Assembly: GCF_000091305.1 (NCBI RefSeq)
Contig: NC_013929.1
Span: 8,742,001 to 8,806,000, forward strand
Direction: 5' to 3'
From: Streptomyces scabiei 87.22
Lineage (GTDB): Bacteria; Actinomycetota; Actinomycetes; Streptomycetales; Streptomycetaceae
Length of the DNA stretch: 64,000 nucleotides
Part shown: positions 1-8,651 of the stretch, piece by piece
Layout: every line of letters starts with the position of its first letter
Position numbering within the stretch: the stretch's first letter is position 1
Made by a program: the position numbers and the translations under genes
The notes under the pieces: model-generated
What the model was told of the DNA's origin: nothing
Databases searched by the model: none
What the model saw: the letters and a program-made list of their open reading frames with translations, nothing else

Positions 1-1154
1 GCAGAACCGGCTCCGGCGCGCCCGGGACCCGCTACGCGGCGGCCGCACTGCTGACCGTGACGGCCGCCCTGCTCGCCGGCTGCGACCGCGGATCGTCCGG
101 TGACCCCCCGGAGTCCGCATCCGGGCCGAACGGCTGTCCGAGGGCCTATGCCGAGGCCCGGGCCGCCGTCGGCCGGGCGGAACGGACCGACGTCCCCTGG
201 AACGGCCCGGCCACCGGCCCGAAGGCCGTGACCGGCCGCACCCTCGTGTACGTCGCCCAGACCATGACCAACCCCGGAGTCGCGGGCGCGGCAGACGGCA
301 TCCGGGAGGCCGCGCGGGTCGTCGGCTGGGACGTCCGGGTGATCGACGGCGGAGGCACTCCCGCCGGCATCCAGGCGGCCATGAGCGAGGCGGTGACCCT
401 CCGGCCCTCGGGCATCGTCGTCGGCGGCTTCGACCCCGGGGCGACCTCGCAGCAGCTCGCCCGAGCCGAACGAGCGGGCATCCCCGTCATCGGCTGGCAC
501 GCGGTCGCCGCTCCCGGCCCCAGCCGGCGCCCCGCCCTGTTCACCAACGTCACCACCCAGGTCGAGGACGTCGCCAGGATCAGCGCGCAGTGGGTCGTCG
601 CGACCTCCGACGGCGACGCCGGGGTCGTGATCCTCACCGACGCCTCCATCCCCTTCGCCAAGAACAAGTCCGACCTGATCAGAGAGGAACTCGCCACCTG
701 CGCGGGCGTGAAGCTCCTGTCGTACGTCAACATCCCGATCCCCGACGCGAGCAGCCGCACGCCCCGTGAGGTCTCCTCGCTCCTCTCCCGCTTCCAGGGC
801 CGCTGGACCCACTCCGTCGCCATCAACGACCTGTACTTCGCCGACGCAGCGCCCGCGTTCCGCGCGGCGGGCAAGGACGGCGCGGGTCCGCCCTTCAACA
901 TCGGCGCGGGAGACGGCGACCCCTCCGCGTTCCAGCGCGTCAACAGCGACCAGTACCAGGCGGCCACCGTTCCCGAACCGCTCATCCTCCAGGGCTGGCA
1001 GATCGTGGACGAGTTCAACCGCGCCTTCTCCCGCCGCCCGGCGAGCGGTTATGTGGCCCCGGTCCACATCAGTACGGCGGACAACAGCGAGGGCGCCACG
1101 AGCTGGAACCCGTCGGGCTTCCGGGAGGGGTACCGGAAGATCTGGGGCAGGTGA
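1..1154 (+). CDS. Sugar ABC transporter substrate-binding lipoprotein (5' end outside window)
   Basis: The reading frame is open from base 3 and encodes a hydrophobic stretch ending in the lipobox LLAGC, so the true start lies before the window and the GTG at 57 sits inside the signal peptide. The mature part has the two-lobed periplasmic-binding-protein type 1 pattern of RbsB-like proteins: TLVYVAQTMTNPGVAGAADG near the start of the domain, then GIVVGGFDP, IPVIGWHA and a late ILQGWQIVDEFNRAF. It would be an extracytoplasmic lipoprotein that delivers a sugar or related ligand to an ABC importer. No permease gene is visible downstream, where a convergent gene follows, so any partners are upstream of the window. 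The family is clear; the ligand is unknown. Confidence 0.8.
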   Translation, partial: RTGSGAPGTRYAAAALLTVTAALLAGCDRGSSGDPPESASGPNGCPRAYAEARAAVGRAERTDVPWNGPATGPKAVTGRTLVYVAQTMTNPGVAGAADGIREAARVVGWDVRVIDGGGTPAGIQAAMSEAVTLRPSGIVVGGFDPGATSQQLARAERAGIPVIGWHAVAAPGPSRRPALFTNVTTQVEDVARISAQWVVATSDGDAGVVILTDASIPFAKNKSDLIREELATCAGVKLLSYVNIPIPDASSRTPREVSSLLSRFQGRWTHSVAINDLYFADAAPAFRAAGKDGAGPPFNIGAGDGDPSAFQRVNSDQYQAATVPEPLILQGWQIVDEFNRAFSRRPASGYVAPVHISTADNSEGATSWNPSGFREGYRKIWGR

Positions 1155-1175
1155 GAGCGCCGGCGGGCCGCCGCA

Positions 1176-1197
1176 GCACGGGGCGGGGCCCCCGTGC
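1176..1197. terminator. Hairpin between convergent genes
   Basis: Arms GCACGGGG and CCCCGTGC flank a 6-base loop. The hairpin sits in the short gap between two convergent genes and could serve both. There is no T-run, as is common in Streptomyces. Confidence 0.6.
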
Positions 1198-1200
1198 GGA

Positions 1201-2430
1201 TCACAGGCGCAGGACGATCAGGGCCGTGTCGTCGGTGTTGCCGGTCAGCGGCAGGAGATCCGCCAGCAGGGCGTCGGCCAGGGTCTCCGGGTCCTGCTTG
1301 CGGTGGTGGGCCAGGGATTCGGCGAGGCGCCGCAGACCGGTGTCGATGCCTTCGGTACGGCGCTCGATCAGCCCGTCCGTGTAGAGGACCAGGGTGGAGT
1401 CCTCGACGAAGGACGTGCGGGCCTGGGGCCGGGCGGCATGGGTGGGCCGGGCGGCGAGCGGCGGGTCGGTGGCCCGGTCGAGGAAGGTGACGGTGCCGTC
1501 GGGGTGCACGAGGGCGGGCGGCGGATGGCCCGCGCAGCTGTAGGTGATGGTGTTGCTGTCCCAGTCGATGAAGGTCGTCACCACGGTGGTCGACTCGGCG
1601 CCCTCGACGGAACGGGCGTACAGGTCCAGGGCCTCCAGTGCCTCGGCCGGACCGCCGGAGAGGCGGGTGGCCCCGCTCAGGGCGCTGCGCAGCTGTCCCA
1701 TGGCGCAGGCGGCCGCCAGGCCGTGGCCGACGACGTCGCCGACGGCCACCGCGAGGCCCTCCCCGGGCAGGCCCACCAGGTCGTACCAGTCGCCGCACAC
1801 GTTCAGCGCGCCGATGGCCGGGCGGTACCGTACGGCCGCGTCGTGCTGCCCGGTCGGGCCGGGCGGAGGCAGCATCGCGGCCTGCAGGGCGAGGGCCACC
1901 TCGCGCTCGTGGGCGTGGGCCGTGCGCAGCCGTTCGTTGACCTCCTGCAGTTCCCGGGCGCGGGTGTACAGCTCGGCCTCCAGCACCTGGGCGCGGCTGT
2001 CGCCGCCCGGGCCGCCCCGGGCGCGGATGAGTTCGGTGACCTCCTCCACCCGGTGGACGATCAGGGCCACCTGCCCGTCGGGACCGAGGACGGGCGCGTT
2101 GACCGGGCTCCAGTAGTGCTCCTGCCAGGAGCCGGGGAGCTGGGGGTCCTCGATGTCGTAGCGGAGCAGCGCCATCGTGTCGCGTTCGCCGGTGGCCACC
2201 GCCCGCAGCATCGACTCCCGGGTCTCCCGCATCCCGGCCGCCGCCGGTTCGTTCGGGTTCTCGGGGAAGACGTCGAAGATGTAGCGGTTCAGCAGCTGCT
2301 CGCGGGAGCGTCCGGCCAGCCGCAGGAAGTCGTCGTTGGCGTCGACGTACACGAGATCGGGCGTGAGCAGCGCCACCATGCCGGGCAGTGCCCGGAAGAC
2401 CTCCGCATAGTCGATATGCGGTTCCCTCAT
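1201..2430 (-). CDS. PAS domain-containing PP2C-type (SpoIIE) serine phosphatase
   Basis: A 409-residue soluble protein from the ATG at 2430 (MREPHIDYAEVFRALPGM). A longer frame reaches 2544, but those extra residues look like untranslated leader and homology begins at the ATG. Residues about 10-120 form a PAS fold (GMVALLTPDLVYVDANDDFL, then EHYWSPVNAPVLGPDG). A helical linker leads into a SpoIIE/PPM phosphatase domain from about residue 165 with the metal-binding motifs GDWYD and VGDVVGHG, and a C-terminal block ALIVLRL. Such proteins dephosphorylate anti-sigma-factor antagonists in partner-switching stress networks, with the PAS domain sensing the signal. No antagonist or kinase gene is adjacent, so the target is unknown. 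Confidence 0.85.
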   Translation of the reverse strand: MREPHIDYAEVFRALPGMVALLTPDLVYVDANDDFLRLAGRSREQLLNRYIFDVFPENPNEPAAAGMRETRESMLRAVATGERDTMALLRYDIEDPQLPGSWQEHYWSPVNAPVLGPDGQVALIVHRVEEVTELIRARGGPGGDSRAQVLEAELYTRARELQEVNERLRTAHAHEREVALALQAAMLPPPGPTGQHDAAVRYRPAIGALNVCGDWYDLVGLPGEGLAVAVGDVVGHGLAAACAMGQLRSALSGATRLSGGPAEALEALDLYARSVEGAESTTVVTTFIDWDSNTITYSCAGHPPPALVHPDGTVTFLDRATDPPLAARPTHAARPQARTSFVEDSTLVLYTDGLIERRTEGIDTGLRRLAESLAHHRKQDPETLADALLADLLPLTGNTDDTALIVLRL

Positions 2431-2596
2431 GTCCAGCCTGCCTTGGCGCCGAGCGTCGGTGTGCCGTTCCACGATAGGCGTGAACGCGCCACCTGACGCG
2501 GCAGATCCGCGGTATCGGTGACGGACTCCGTGCACGCTCGCCACCGCGATCTCCCCCCGTCACTCCGGCACCGCCTCGCTCCGGCCGTCCGCCGGC

Positions 2597-2626
2597 CTGT
2601 GGCCGGACGCGCGCGTCCGGCCACAG
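2597..2626. repeat. Perfect 30-bp palindrome
   Basis: The 30 bases are a perfect inverted repeat centred on GCGC, beginning CTGTGGCCGG and ending CCGGCCACAG. It lies in the gap after the FAD oxidoreductase gene and before the phosphatase start. It may be a second terminator stem for the FAD gene or part of the phosphatase promoter region. Confidence 0.55.
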
Positions 2627-2647
2627 GAAAGGACCGAAAGAGTGAAT

Positions 2648-2674
2648 CCCCGGGGCGGGCCCGCCGCCCCGGGG
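2648..2674 (-). terminator. GC-rich hairpin downstream of the FAD oxidoreductase
   Basis: Arms CCCCGGGGCGG and CCGCCCCGGGG flank a 5-base loop, beginning 16 bases after the stop codon of the minus-strand FAD oxidoreductase gene. Position and stability suit a Streptomyces terminator. Confidence 0.65.
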
Positions 2675-2689
2675 CAGAAGATCGGAAGG

Positions 2690-4186
2690 TCAGAAGATGC
2701 CCGGGCCCGGGGTCAGGACGCCGGACGGGTCGAAGCGGTGCTTCCACTCGGAGAACCGCGACCACATCGAGCCGTAGTGGGCCTGCCAGTCGGCCGCGGT
2801 GAACGCGCAGGCGCCGTGCGGGTAGCGCACCCCGCCGACGGCGGCGGCCTCCTGGTAGAAGCGGTAGTTGCGCTGGGTCATCCGCGTCGCGAAGTCGGGG
2901 TCGGGGCCGGAGCGCGCGGCGTCGGTCAGCACGCTGACGAGCCAGACCCAGGGACCGCCCTCGTCGCTGGGCAGCCGCAGCAGCGGCCGGCCGTAGCTGG
3001 AACGCAGCATCGGGAAGATCAGCCCGAACCCGGTCGGACCGAGGTCCTCGGCGCTCAGCGACGGGAACACCGACGCGACGTAGTCCTCGACCGCGTCGTC
3101 CGGCAGGAACAGGTCCGACCACGGCTTGACCTTCGCGTCCCAGTCCAGGTTCGCCGCGAAGGAGTCGTACATGGTGGTGACCAGGGAGATGTAGTCGAGG
3201 TAGGGGGAGTCCTCGAAGACGGCCGAGGCCGCGGCGGGGCTGAGTCCGCGCAGCAGACGCGTGGTGTCGGGGGTGTCGCCCGGGTTGTGGAAGACGGTGG
3301 CCCACAGGGTCAGGGGCTGTGCGGTGCCCGGCTGGGGGATGCTGCCGAGGGAGTCGAACTCGCCCCGGTTCGCCAGGATGCGGATGTCCCGGAAGAAGGT
3401 GGGGATGTCCTGGTAGCCGATCCGGTACGTGCGGGCCAGCTGCTTGGCGGGGACGAGGTCGACGGTGGCCCGCGTGATCACGCCGCACTGCCCGAGTCCG
3501 GCGAGCGCGGCGTCGAACAGGTCGCTGTTCTGCGTGCCGGAGCACCACCTCAGCCGGCCGTCGCCCGAGACGACCTGCAGGCGCCGGGCGTGGTCGACCT
3601 GTGCGCCGGCCCGGTAGGCGGACATCATCCCGATGCCGCCCATGGACAGGGTCCCGCCGATCGTCGTCCCCAGGTAGCTGGTGAGCGAGACCGGGGTCAG
3701 CCCCTGGGCGAAGGCGGCCCTGACCAGGTCCTGCCACAGCACGCCCGCCTCGACGTCGGCGCCGTCCGCGCCGATCGAGTGGATGGTGTCCAGCGACCGC
3801 ATCTCGATGACCAGGCCCCCGCTGACCAGCGGCTGGCCGAACATCGCGTGGTGCGCGCCGGCCGGCGCCACCTTGATGCCGTGGTCGGCGCAGAAGGCGA
3901 CCATCTTCCGGACGTCCTGGACGGACCCCGGCCGGAGTACCGCGCACGGTCTCCGGAACACGATGTTGCCCTGGTCGTGTGCGTTCGCCGTGAGGGACGC
4001 GGCGTCGTAGACCAGGGAGCCGTCGAGCGGGGGCACGCCGGCGAGGGCGGAGTTCTCCGCTGCCGCAGCCTCCGTCACCCACTGCCGGGCAACCAGGTCG
4101 AATCCGGCCACGGCGGCCACGGCCCCGGCTCCGAACCGGGCCAGGAACTGACGCCTGCCGACACCGCTGTGTTCTGCGTGAGACAT
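2690..4186 (-). CDS. Tat-exported FAD-linked oxidase, cytokinin dehydrogenase-like
   Basis: The ATG at 4186 has a strong ribosome-binding site (GGAGG, 5 bases upstream) and gives 498 residues; a longer open frame upstream is not supported. The N-terminus carries a Tat signal (GRRQFLARFG, twin Arg at 11-12). Residues about 70-250 are a PCMH/FAD_binding_4 fold with PAGAHHAMFGQP, where His112 aligns with the flavinylated His of the family, and GTTIGGTLSMGGIG. The C-terminal half resembles the cytokinin-binding domain, ending in WSRFSEWKHRFDPSGVLTPG and GIF, very like plant and bacterial cytokinin dehydrogenases. The family reaction is oxidative removal of the N6 side chain of adenine cytokinins. 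The real substrate is not shown, and another exported VAO-family oxidase is possible. It appears to be transcribed alone. Confidence 0.8.
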   Translation of the reverse strand: MSHAEHSGVGRRQFLARFGAGAVAAVAGFDLVARQWVTEAAAAENSALAGVPPLDGSLVYDAASLTANAHDQGNIVFRRPCAVLRPGSVQDVRKMVAFCADHGIKVAPAGAHHAMFGQPLVSGGLVIEMRSLDTIHSIGADGADVEAGVLWQDLVRAAFAQGLTPVSLTSYLGTTIGGTLSMGGIGMMSAYRAGAQVDHARRLQVVSGDGRLRWCSGTQNSDLFDAALAGLGQCGVITRATVDLVPAKQLARTYRIGYQDIPTFFRDIRILANRGEFDSLGSIPQPGTAQPLTLWATVFHNPGDTPDTTRLLRGLSPAAASAVFEDSPYLDYISLVTTMYDSFAANLDWDAKVKPWSDLFLPDDAVEDYVASVFPSLSAEDLGPTGFGLIFPMLRSSYGRPLLRLPSDEGGPWVWLVSVLTDAARSGPDPDFATRMTQRNYRFYQEAAAVGGVRYPHGACAFTAADWQAHYGSMWSRFSEWKHRFDPSGVLTPGPGIF

Positions 4187-4757
4187 GACAACCTCCGTGA
4201 TGTTCGACGCGGCGGATCGTCGGCACGCCGCCGCGGGTTCAACGTTTCTTCTCGGCGCGGAATCAGCCGAGCGAGTCGAGCGGGCGCACGGCCGCGCACC
4301 GCGACGAGCGTCCCGGCCCGAGCCCGGAGCCGGGTCGGCGGTCCCCACGCACAGCGATCTCCCCCTGACGTTCCGCTTACCGACCATCATGACTTCCGAG
4401 AGGCTTTTCGCGCGACGCTCGGGATCATCAACTGCGCTCGGATACCGGGCTGATGGGCGACTACACGAGTCAACACCCGGCACATGTACGGCAGTCGTCC
4501 GTGGCAATGCGGCTTGTGCCCGTGTTCAGCACGTTCCGGTTGGGGTCAACTGTCGCCAGAAGTACCGAGGCTGACACCCAGTCATCAGGTTGAGTGATGA
4601 TACGATCACGGCACTTACCGAGTGGACGGATGGGTGCAAAAGGAGCATCCATCGTCTTTGGTGAATTCCTCGTGGCAACCCTGGAATGGCTGACCTTCGG
4701 TATGTGTGAATTGACAGGAATTCAGTAGCTGGCTATCGGCCGCCTGAAGAGGGTCTC
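4187..4757. promoter_or_regulatory. Divergent intergenic region (FAD oxidase / conservon)
   Basis: A 571-base gap with no convincing gene; its right half is AT-richer than the surroundings. An interrupted palindrome GTGAT-N6-ATCAC lies at 4594-4609. The conservon start at 4758 is preceded by AAGAGGGTCTC as a weak ribosome-binding site. Promoters for both divergent units should be here, but I could not assign -35/-10 boxes with confidence. Confidence 0.4.
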
Positions 4758-5960
4758 ATGACGCAATACATACAAAACCCGGCGCTGTGGGCGCTCCTTG
4801 TCGTAACCCTTGTCGCCGCCGCTCTCATCGTTCGCCAGCGACGGGCGGCGCGCACGTTACGGCAGGAGATCGCAGGGCTCAGGAACCACTACGGTGAGCT
4901 GGAGAGCCAATACACGGAGTCCGTCCGCTCGGCGCAGCAGGAGGCCGAGGGCGAGACGAGGACCGCGCTGAAGTCCGCCATGCGGACCCTGCAGGGCCTT
5001 GCCGCCGAACAGCAGCGCATCATCTCCGGACTGCAGCGCAAGTACGGAGACTCCGTCATGCTCCAGGACCTCCTGGAGATCGACCACATGAACGCGCAGT
5101 TCGGCCGGCGCGCCCAGTCCATCGCCGTGCTGTGCGAGGGCTGGCTCGGCCGGCACCGCGACGTGGCCTCGGTCTACGACGTGGTCCGCAGCGCCCAGGG
5201 CAGGATCCGCCACTTCCAGCGGGCCCACATCCTGTCCAAGGTCGACTTCGGCGTCACCAGCCGGGCCGTCGAACCGGTGGCACTGGCCCTCGCGGAGCTG
5301 CTCGACAACGCGACCAGCTACTCCAGCCCGGACACCGTGGTCGAGATCAACGTGCGCTCCGTGCCCAAGGGCGTCTGCATCATCGTCGACGACGCCGGTG
5401 TCGGCATGAACGAGGAGGAGAAGGCCAGGGCCGAGAAGCTCCTGACGAGCGAGCGTGCCACGGGCGTCTCCGGACTGGGCAACCCGCCGCAGTTCGGCTT
5501 CGCGGTGATCGGCGTGCTCTGCGAGCGGTTCGGCTTCACGGTCTCGGTGGACTCCACCTCCCCCTACGGAGGTGTGCGGGCGGTCGTGCTGCTGCCCGAC
5601 GAACTGCTCACCGACATGCCGGTGCCCACGCAGCCGGCCGCGCCGGTGGAGTCGGTGGCGCCGCGGGAGGAGCCCGCGGCCGTCGAGACACGCGCCTCGG
5701 CGTACGAGAGCACGCCCGAGCCCGCGCTGCCCGTCGGCACGACCGAGGACGGTCTGCCCAAGCGGCGGCGCAAGCGGCCGATGGCCCTGGTGTCCAGCGG
5801 CCCGACCGCGGCCCCGGCCCCGAGGCGCCGCAGCGAGGAGACGGCAGCGATCATGGCCGCCTTCAAGCAGGGCACGGACGCGGGCCGCGCCACACATCCG
5901 GAGGGGGAGCGGCCGGGCGGAACCCGTGACGCGAGCAGCGAAGGGCACGAGGTCCCATGA
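4758..5960 (+). CDS. cvnA: Conservon sensor kinase-like ATPase CvnA
   Basis: A 400-residue protein beginning MTQYIQNPALWALLVVTLVA with one N-terminal membrane segment (about 11-27), then a coiled coil (about 35-90). A histidine-kinase-like ATPase domain follows, with N box ALALAELLDNATSYSSP, G1 box VDDAGVGMNEEE and G2 region GLGNPPQFGFAVIG. The C-terminal 120 residues are Pro/Ala/Glu-rich and disordered-looking. In conservons CvnA is a membrane-anchored protein thought to act with CvnB, CvnC and the GTPase CvnD as a bacterial analogue of eukaryotic G-protein signalling. It opens a five-gene unit and its stop overlaps the cvnB start by 4 bases (ATGA), so the two are translationally coupled. 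Confidence 0.92.
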   Translation: MTQYIQNPALWALLVVTLVAAALIVRQRRAARTLRQEIAGLRNHYGELESQYTESVRSAQQEAEGETRTALKSAMRTLQGLAAEQQRIISGLQRKYGDSVMLQDLLEIDHMNAQFGRRAQSIAVLCEGWLGRHRDVASVYDVVRSAQGRIRHFQRAHILSKVDFGVTSRAVEPVALALAELLDNATSYSSPDTVVEINVRSVPKGVCIIVDDAGVGMNEEEKARAEKLLTSERATGVSGLGNPPQFGFAVIGVLCERFGFTVSVDSTSPYGGVRAVVLLPDELLTDMPVPTQPAAPVESVAPREEPAAVETRASAYESTPEPALPVGTTEDGLPKRRRKRPMALVSSGPTAAPAPRRRSEETAAIMAAFKQGTDAGRATHPEGERPGGTRDASSEGHEVP

Positions 5961-6355
5961 ACAACGATCTTTCCTGGATGCTTGACAGCGCCTTGGAGAT
6001 CCCCGGAGCCCTGCACGCGGTTCTGGTCTCCTCCGACGGGCTGCTGAGGGCACGCTCGAAGGACGTGGACAAGGACGACGCCGACAAGGCCGCCGCCGCG
6101 ATGAGCGGCATGCAGTCGCTCAGCCGGTCCCTGGCGTTCTTCTGCTCCCGCTCCGACCTGCGCTGGCAGCAGACCCTCGTCGAGTTCGACGGCGGCTGGA
6201 TCTTCCTGATCTCGGCCGGGGACGGCGCCTACCTCGCCGTGTCGGCCTCCTCCGACGTCGACATGGCGGACATCACCTTCCGCATGCAGCAGCTCGTCCG
6301 ACAACTGGGCAAGGTCATGACCGCGCCGCCCCGGGAGAGCGTGGTACGGCCATGA
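5957..6355 (+). CDS. cvnB: Conservon roadblock/LC7 protein CvnB
   Basis: A 132-residue protein beginning MNNDLSWMLDSALEIPGALH with a roadblock/LC7 fold across its length (VLVSSDGLLRA, then WIFLISAGDGAYLAV, then ITFRMQQLVRQLG). Roadblock proteins in these operons bind small GTPases and are probable regulators of CvnD. The start overlaps the cvnA stop as ATGA and its own stop overlaps cvnC in the same way. Length and position are typical of conservons. Confidence 0.93.
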   Translation: MNNDLSWMLDSALEIPGALHAVLVSSDGLLRARSKDVDKDDADKAAAAMSGMQSLSRSLAFFCSRSDLRWQQTLVEFDGGWIFLISAGDGAYLAVSASSDVDMADITFRMQQLVRQLGKVMTAPPRESVVRP

Positions 6356-6732
6356 CCGATTCCGACAGGCACGAGCACGAAGCCGCCGAATTAGTTCGTC
6401 CGTACGTCATCACCGGCGGCCGCAGCCTGCCCGGCGAGAGCCAGTTCTCGCTGATCACGCTGGTCACCGCGGTCGTCGACCAGCAGCAGCGGCCCGCCCG
6501 CCTCTCGCCCGAGGAGCAGAACCTGCTGGGGATGTGTGTCGGGGGCTACCTCTCCGTCGCCGAGATCTCCGGCCACCTGCACCTGCCGGTGGGAGTGGTC
6601 AAGATCCTGCTCGCCGCCCTCTCCGAGGCCGGCTACCTCGTCACCCGACCGCCGGCGGCGGCGCGCGCGCCCGTCGCCAACCTGCAGATTCTCGAGGAGG
6701 TGCTCCATGGTCTCCAGTCCAAGTTTGGATGA
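6352..6732 (+). CDS. cvnC: Conservon DUF742 protein CvnC
   Basis: A 126-residue DUF742 protein with VRPYVITGGRSLP, LSPEEQNLLGMCVGGYLSVAEISGHLHLPVGVVKILLAAL and a C-terminal LQILEEVLHGL. The central part looks like a winged-helix or MarR-like fold, which is usual for DUF742. Its exact role in conservon signalling is not known. It overlaps cvnB by 4 bases and cvnD by 26 bases, so translation of the whole unit is probably coupled. Confidence 0.92.
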   Translation: MTDSDRHEHEAAELVRPYVITGGRSLPGESQFSLITLVTAVVDQQQRPARLSPEEQNLLGMCVGGYLSVAEISGHLHLPVGVVKILLAALSEAGYLVTRPPAAARAPVANLQILEEVLHGLQSKFG

Positions 6733-7300
6733 GCGGGCCTACGTTCCCGGCGGAGAGACGCAGACCGCCGTGAAGATCCTGGTCGTCGGGCACTTCGCGG
6801 TGGGCAAGACCACGTTCATCGGGTCGATCTCCGAGATCTCGCCGCTCTCCACCGAGGAGACGATGACCCAGGCGGGCGAGGCGATCGACGATCTCAAGGG
6901 CGTCCAGGGCAAGACCACCACCACGGTCGCCATGGACTTCGGCCGCCTCACCGTCAGCGACCGCGTCGTGCTGTACCTCTTCGGCACCCCCGGCCAGCAG
7001 CGCTTCGTACAGATGTGGGAGGACATGGCACGCGGCGCCCTCGGGGCGCTCGTGCTGGTCGACCCCGAGCGGCTGGCCGACTCCTTCGCCGTGATCGACC
7101 TGATCGAGCAGTACGGGCTCGACTACGCGATCGCGGTCAATCACTTCGACGGCACATCCATACGTGATGCCAGGGCACTGCGCGAAGCGCTCGATCTGCT
7201 CGACGACACCCCGATCGTCACCTGCGACGCGCGGGACGAACGCTCGTCGGCCGAAGCACTGATCACGCTCGTCCGCTACTTGATGGACCGCGCCCGTTAG
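6707..7300 (+). CDS. cvnD: Conservon small GTPase CvnD
   Basis: From the ATG at 6707 (ribosome-binding site GAGGAGG inside the end of cvnC) the protein has 197 residues; a longer open frame upstream only reads through cvnC. Motifs are a P-loop GHFAVGKTT (about residues 28-36), a switch region with GKTTTTVAMDFGR, and LFGTPGQQRF in place of DxxG. It belongs to the ATP/GTP-binding SRPRB-like/MglA-type family always present in conservons, and would switch between nucleotide states under control of CvnB or CvnC. VNHFDG stands where NKxD is expected, so the guanine-specificity motif is relaxed. Confidence 0.92.
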   Translation: MVSSPSLDERAYVPGGETQTAVKILVVGHFAVGKTTFIGSISEISPLSTEETMTQAGEAIDDLKGVQGKTTTTVAMDFGRLTVSDRVVLYLFGTPGQQRFVQMWEDMARGALGALVLVDPERLADSFAVIDLIEQYGLDYAIAVNHFDGTSIRDARALREALDLLDDTPIVTCDARDERSSAEALITLVRYLMDRAR

Positions 7301-7313
7301 GAGCAGAGCAGAC

Positions 7314-8651
7314 ATGACCCCCGACTCCTCTTTCCCGGCACCCCCGCCCGGCTGCCCCGCCCACGACAGCGGCATGCGGGTTCCGCTGTACGGGCCGGAG
7401 TACGCCGCCGACCCGCAGGCGTACTACGCGTACATGCGGCACTACGGGCAGACCGCTCCGGTCGAGATCGCGCCCGGCGTCGACGCCACCCTCGTCACCG
7501 ACCACGCGACCGCGCTGCGCCTGCTCCAGGACTCCGGCAACTTCCGCAAGGACGCCCGCCGTTGGCGTGACGTGGCGGAAGGCAAGATCGGCCCGGAGAG
7601 CCCGGTCGTCCCGATGCTGGGGTACCGCCCCAACGCCATGTTCACCGACGGAGCCGAGCACGCCCGGCTCCGCCAGGCCATCACCGACAGCCTGGCCAAG
7701 GTCGACTCCCGCCGCATCAGCGACATGACCAAGCGGGCCTCCGACTACCTCCTGGCCCAGGTCTCCGCCCGCGGGTCCATCGACCTGATGAACGACTACG
7801 TCAAGCAGCTGCCGCTGCTCGTCTTCAACGAGCTGTTCGGCTGCCCGGCGGACATCGGCGACCGGGTCGTCTTCGGCATCTCCGGGGTCTTCGAGGGCGT
7901 CAACGCCGAGAAGGCCAACGCGGTGCTGGGCCAGGCCGTGTTCGAGCTGGTCGCCCTCAAGCGGGCCAGGCCCGCCGACGACGTCACCTCCTACCTGATG
8001 CGGCACGAGGCACGGCTGACCGACGAGGAACTCGTCCACCAGCTGATCCTGCTCCTCGGTGCCGGCGCCGAACCGCTGCGCAACCTCATCGGCAACACCC
8101 TGCACCGCCTGCTCCTGCACGACCGCTACGCCGACGGCGGCCTCATCGAGGAAGCCATCGACGACACGCTGTGGGAGAACCCGCCCATGGCGAACTTCGC
8201 GCCGCACTACCCGGCCCTCGACCTGGAGTTCGGCGGCACCAAGATGCGGGCCGGAGATCTCGTCCTGATCAGCATGACGGCGGCCAACACCGACCCGGCG
8301 CTCGCGACGGCCCGTCAGACCGGCGGCAGGCGGGCCCACCTGTCCTGGAGCGCCGGACCGCACGCCTGCCCCTCCAAGGAGCTCGCCCGGCTGGTCACCA
8401 TGGTGTCCATCGAGAACCTGCTCAACCGGCTGCACGACATCGAACTCGCGGTCCCCGCGGACAGCCTCACCTGGCGTCCCGGCCCCTTCCACCGTGCGCT
8501 CGCCGCGCTTCCCTGCCGCTTCACCCCTCAGGTGCTGCAGCGGCCCACCCCGCCCCGCGCGGAGACGGCCGCACGCGGCGAGAGCGCCCCGGCGGGCCGC
8601 AAGCAGGAGCGAGGTGTGTGGGGTTCGTTCCTGTCCTGGTTGAAGGGGTGA
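7314..8651 (+). CDS. cvnE: Conservon cytochrome P450, CYP157-like, lacking ExxR
   Basis: A 445-residue soluble P450, 13 bases after cvnD. The heme loop is LSWSAGPHACPSK with Cys352 as the axial ligand. In the I-helix (LGAGAEPLRN, about 248-257) the usual acid-Thr pair is not intact, because Pro and Leu occupy the place of Thr. In the K-helix the expected ExxR is D284-T-L-W287 (AIDDTLWENPP), so both signature residues are missing. Loss of ExxR is the published hallmark of the Streptomyces CYP157 family, members of which are encoded in conservons. Substrate and redox partner are unknown, and the altered I-helix makes ordinary monooxygenase chemistry uncertain. The C-terminal tail of about 30 residues is low complexity. 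Confidence 0.88.
   Translation: MTPDSSFPAPPPGCPAHDSGMRVPLYGPEYAADPQAYYAYMRHYGQTAPVEIAPGVDATLVTDHATALRLLQDSGNFRKDARRWRDVAEGKIGPESPVVPMLGYRPNAMFTDGAEHARLRQAITDSLAKVDSRRISDMTKRASDYLLAQVSARGSIDLMNDYVKQLPLLVFNELFGCPADIGDRVVFGISGVFEGVNAEKANAVLGQAVFELVALKRARPADDVTSYLMRHEARLTDEELVHQLILLLGAGAEPLRNLIGNTLHRLLLHDRYADGGLIEEAIDDTLWENPPMANFAPHYPALDLEFGGTKMRAGDLVLISMTAANTDPALATARQTGGRRAHLSWSAGPHACPSKELARLVTMVSIENLLNRLHDIELAVPADSLTWRPGPFHRALAALPCRFTPQVLQRPTPPRAETAARGESAPAGRKQERGVWGSFLSWLKG

Noticed and set aside
4185..4574. A 129-codon plus-strand frame in the gap before the conservon
   Set aside because: No ribosome-binding site, Arg/Ser/Ala-rich translation, and it overlaps the start of the FAD oxidase and its promoter region.
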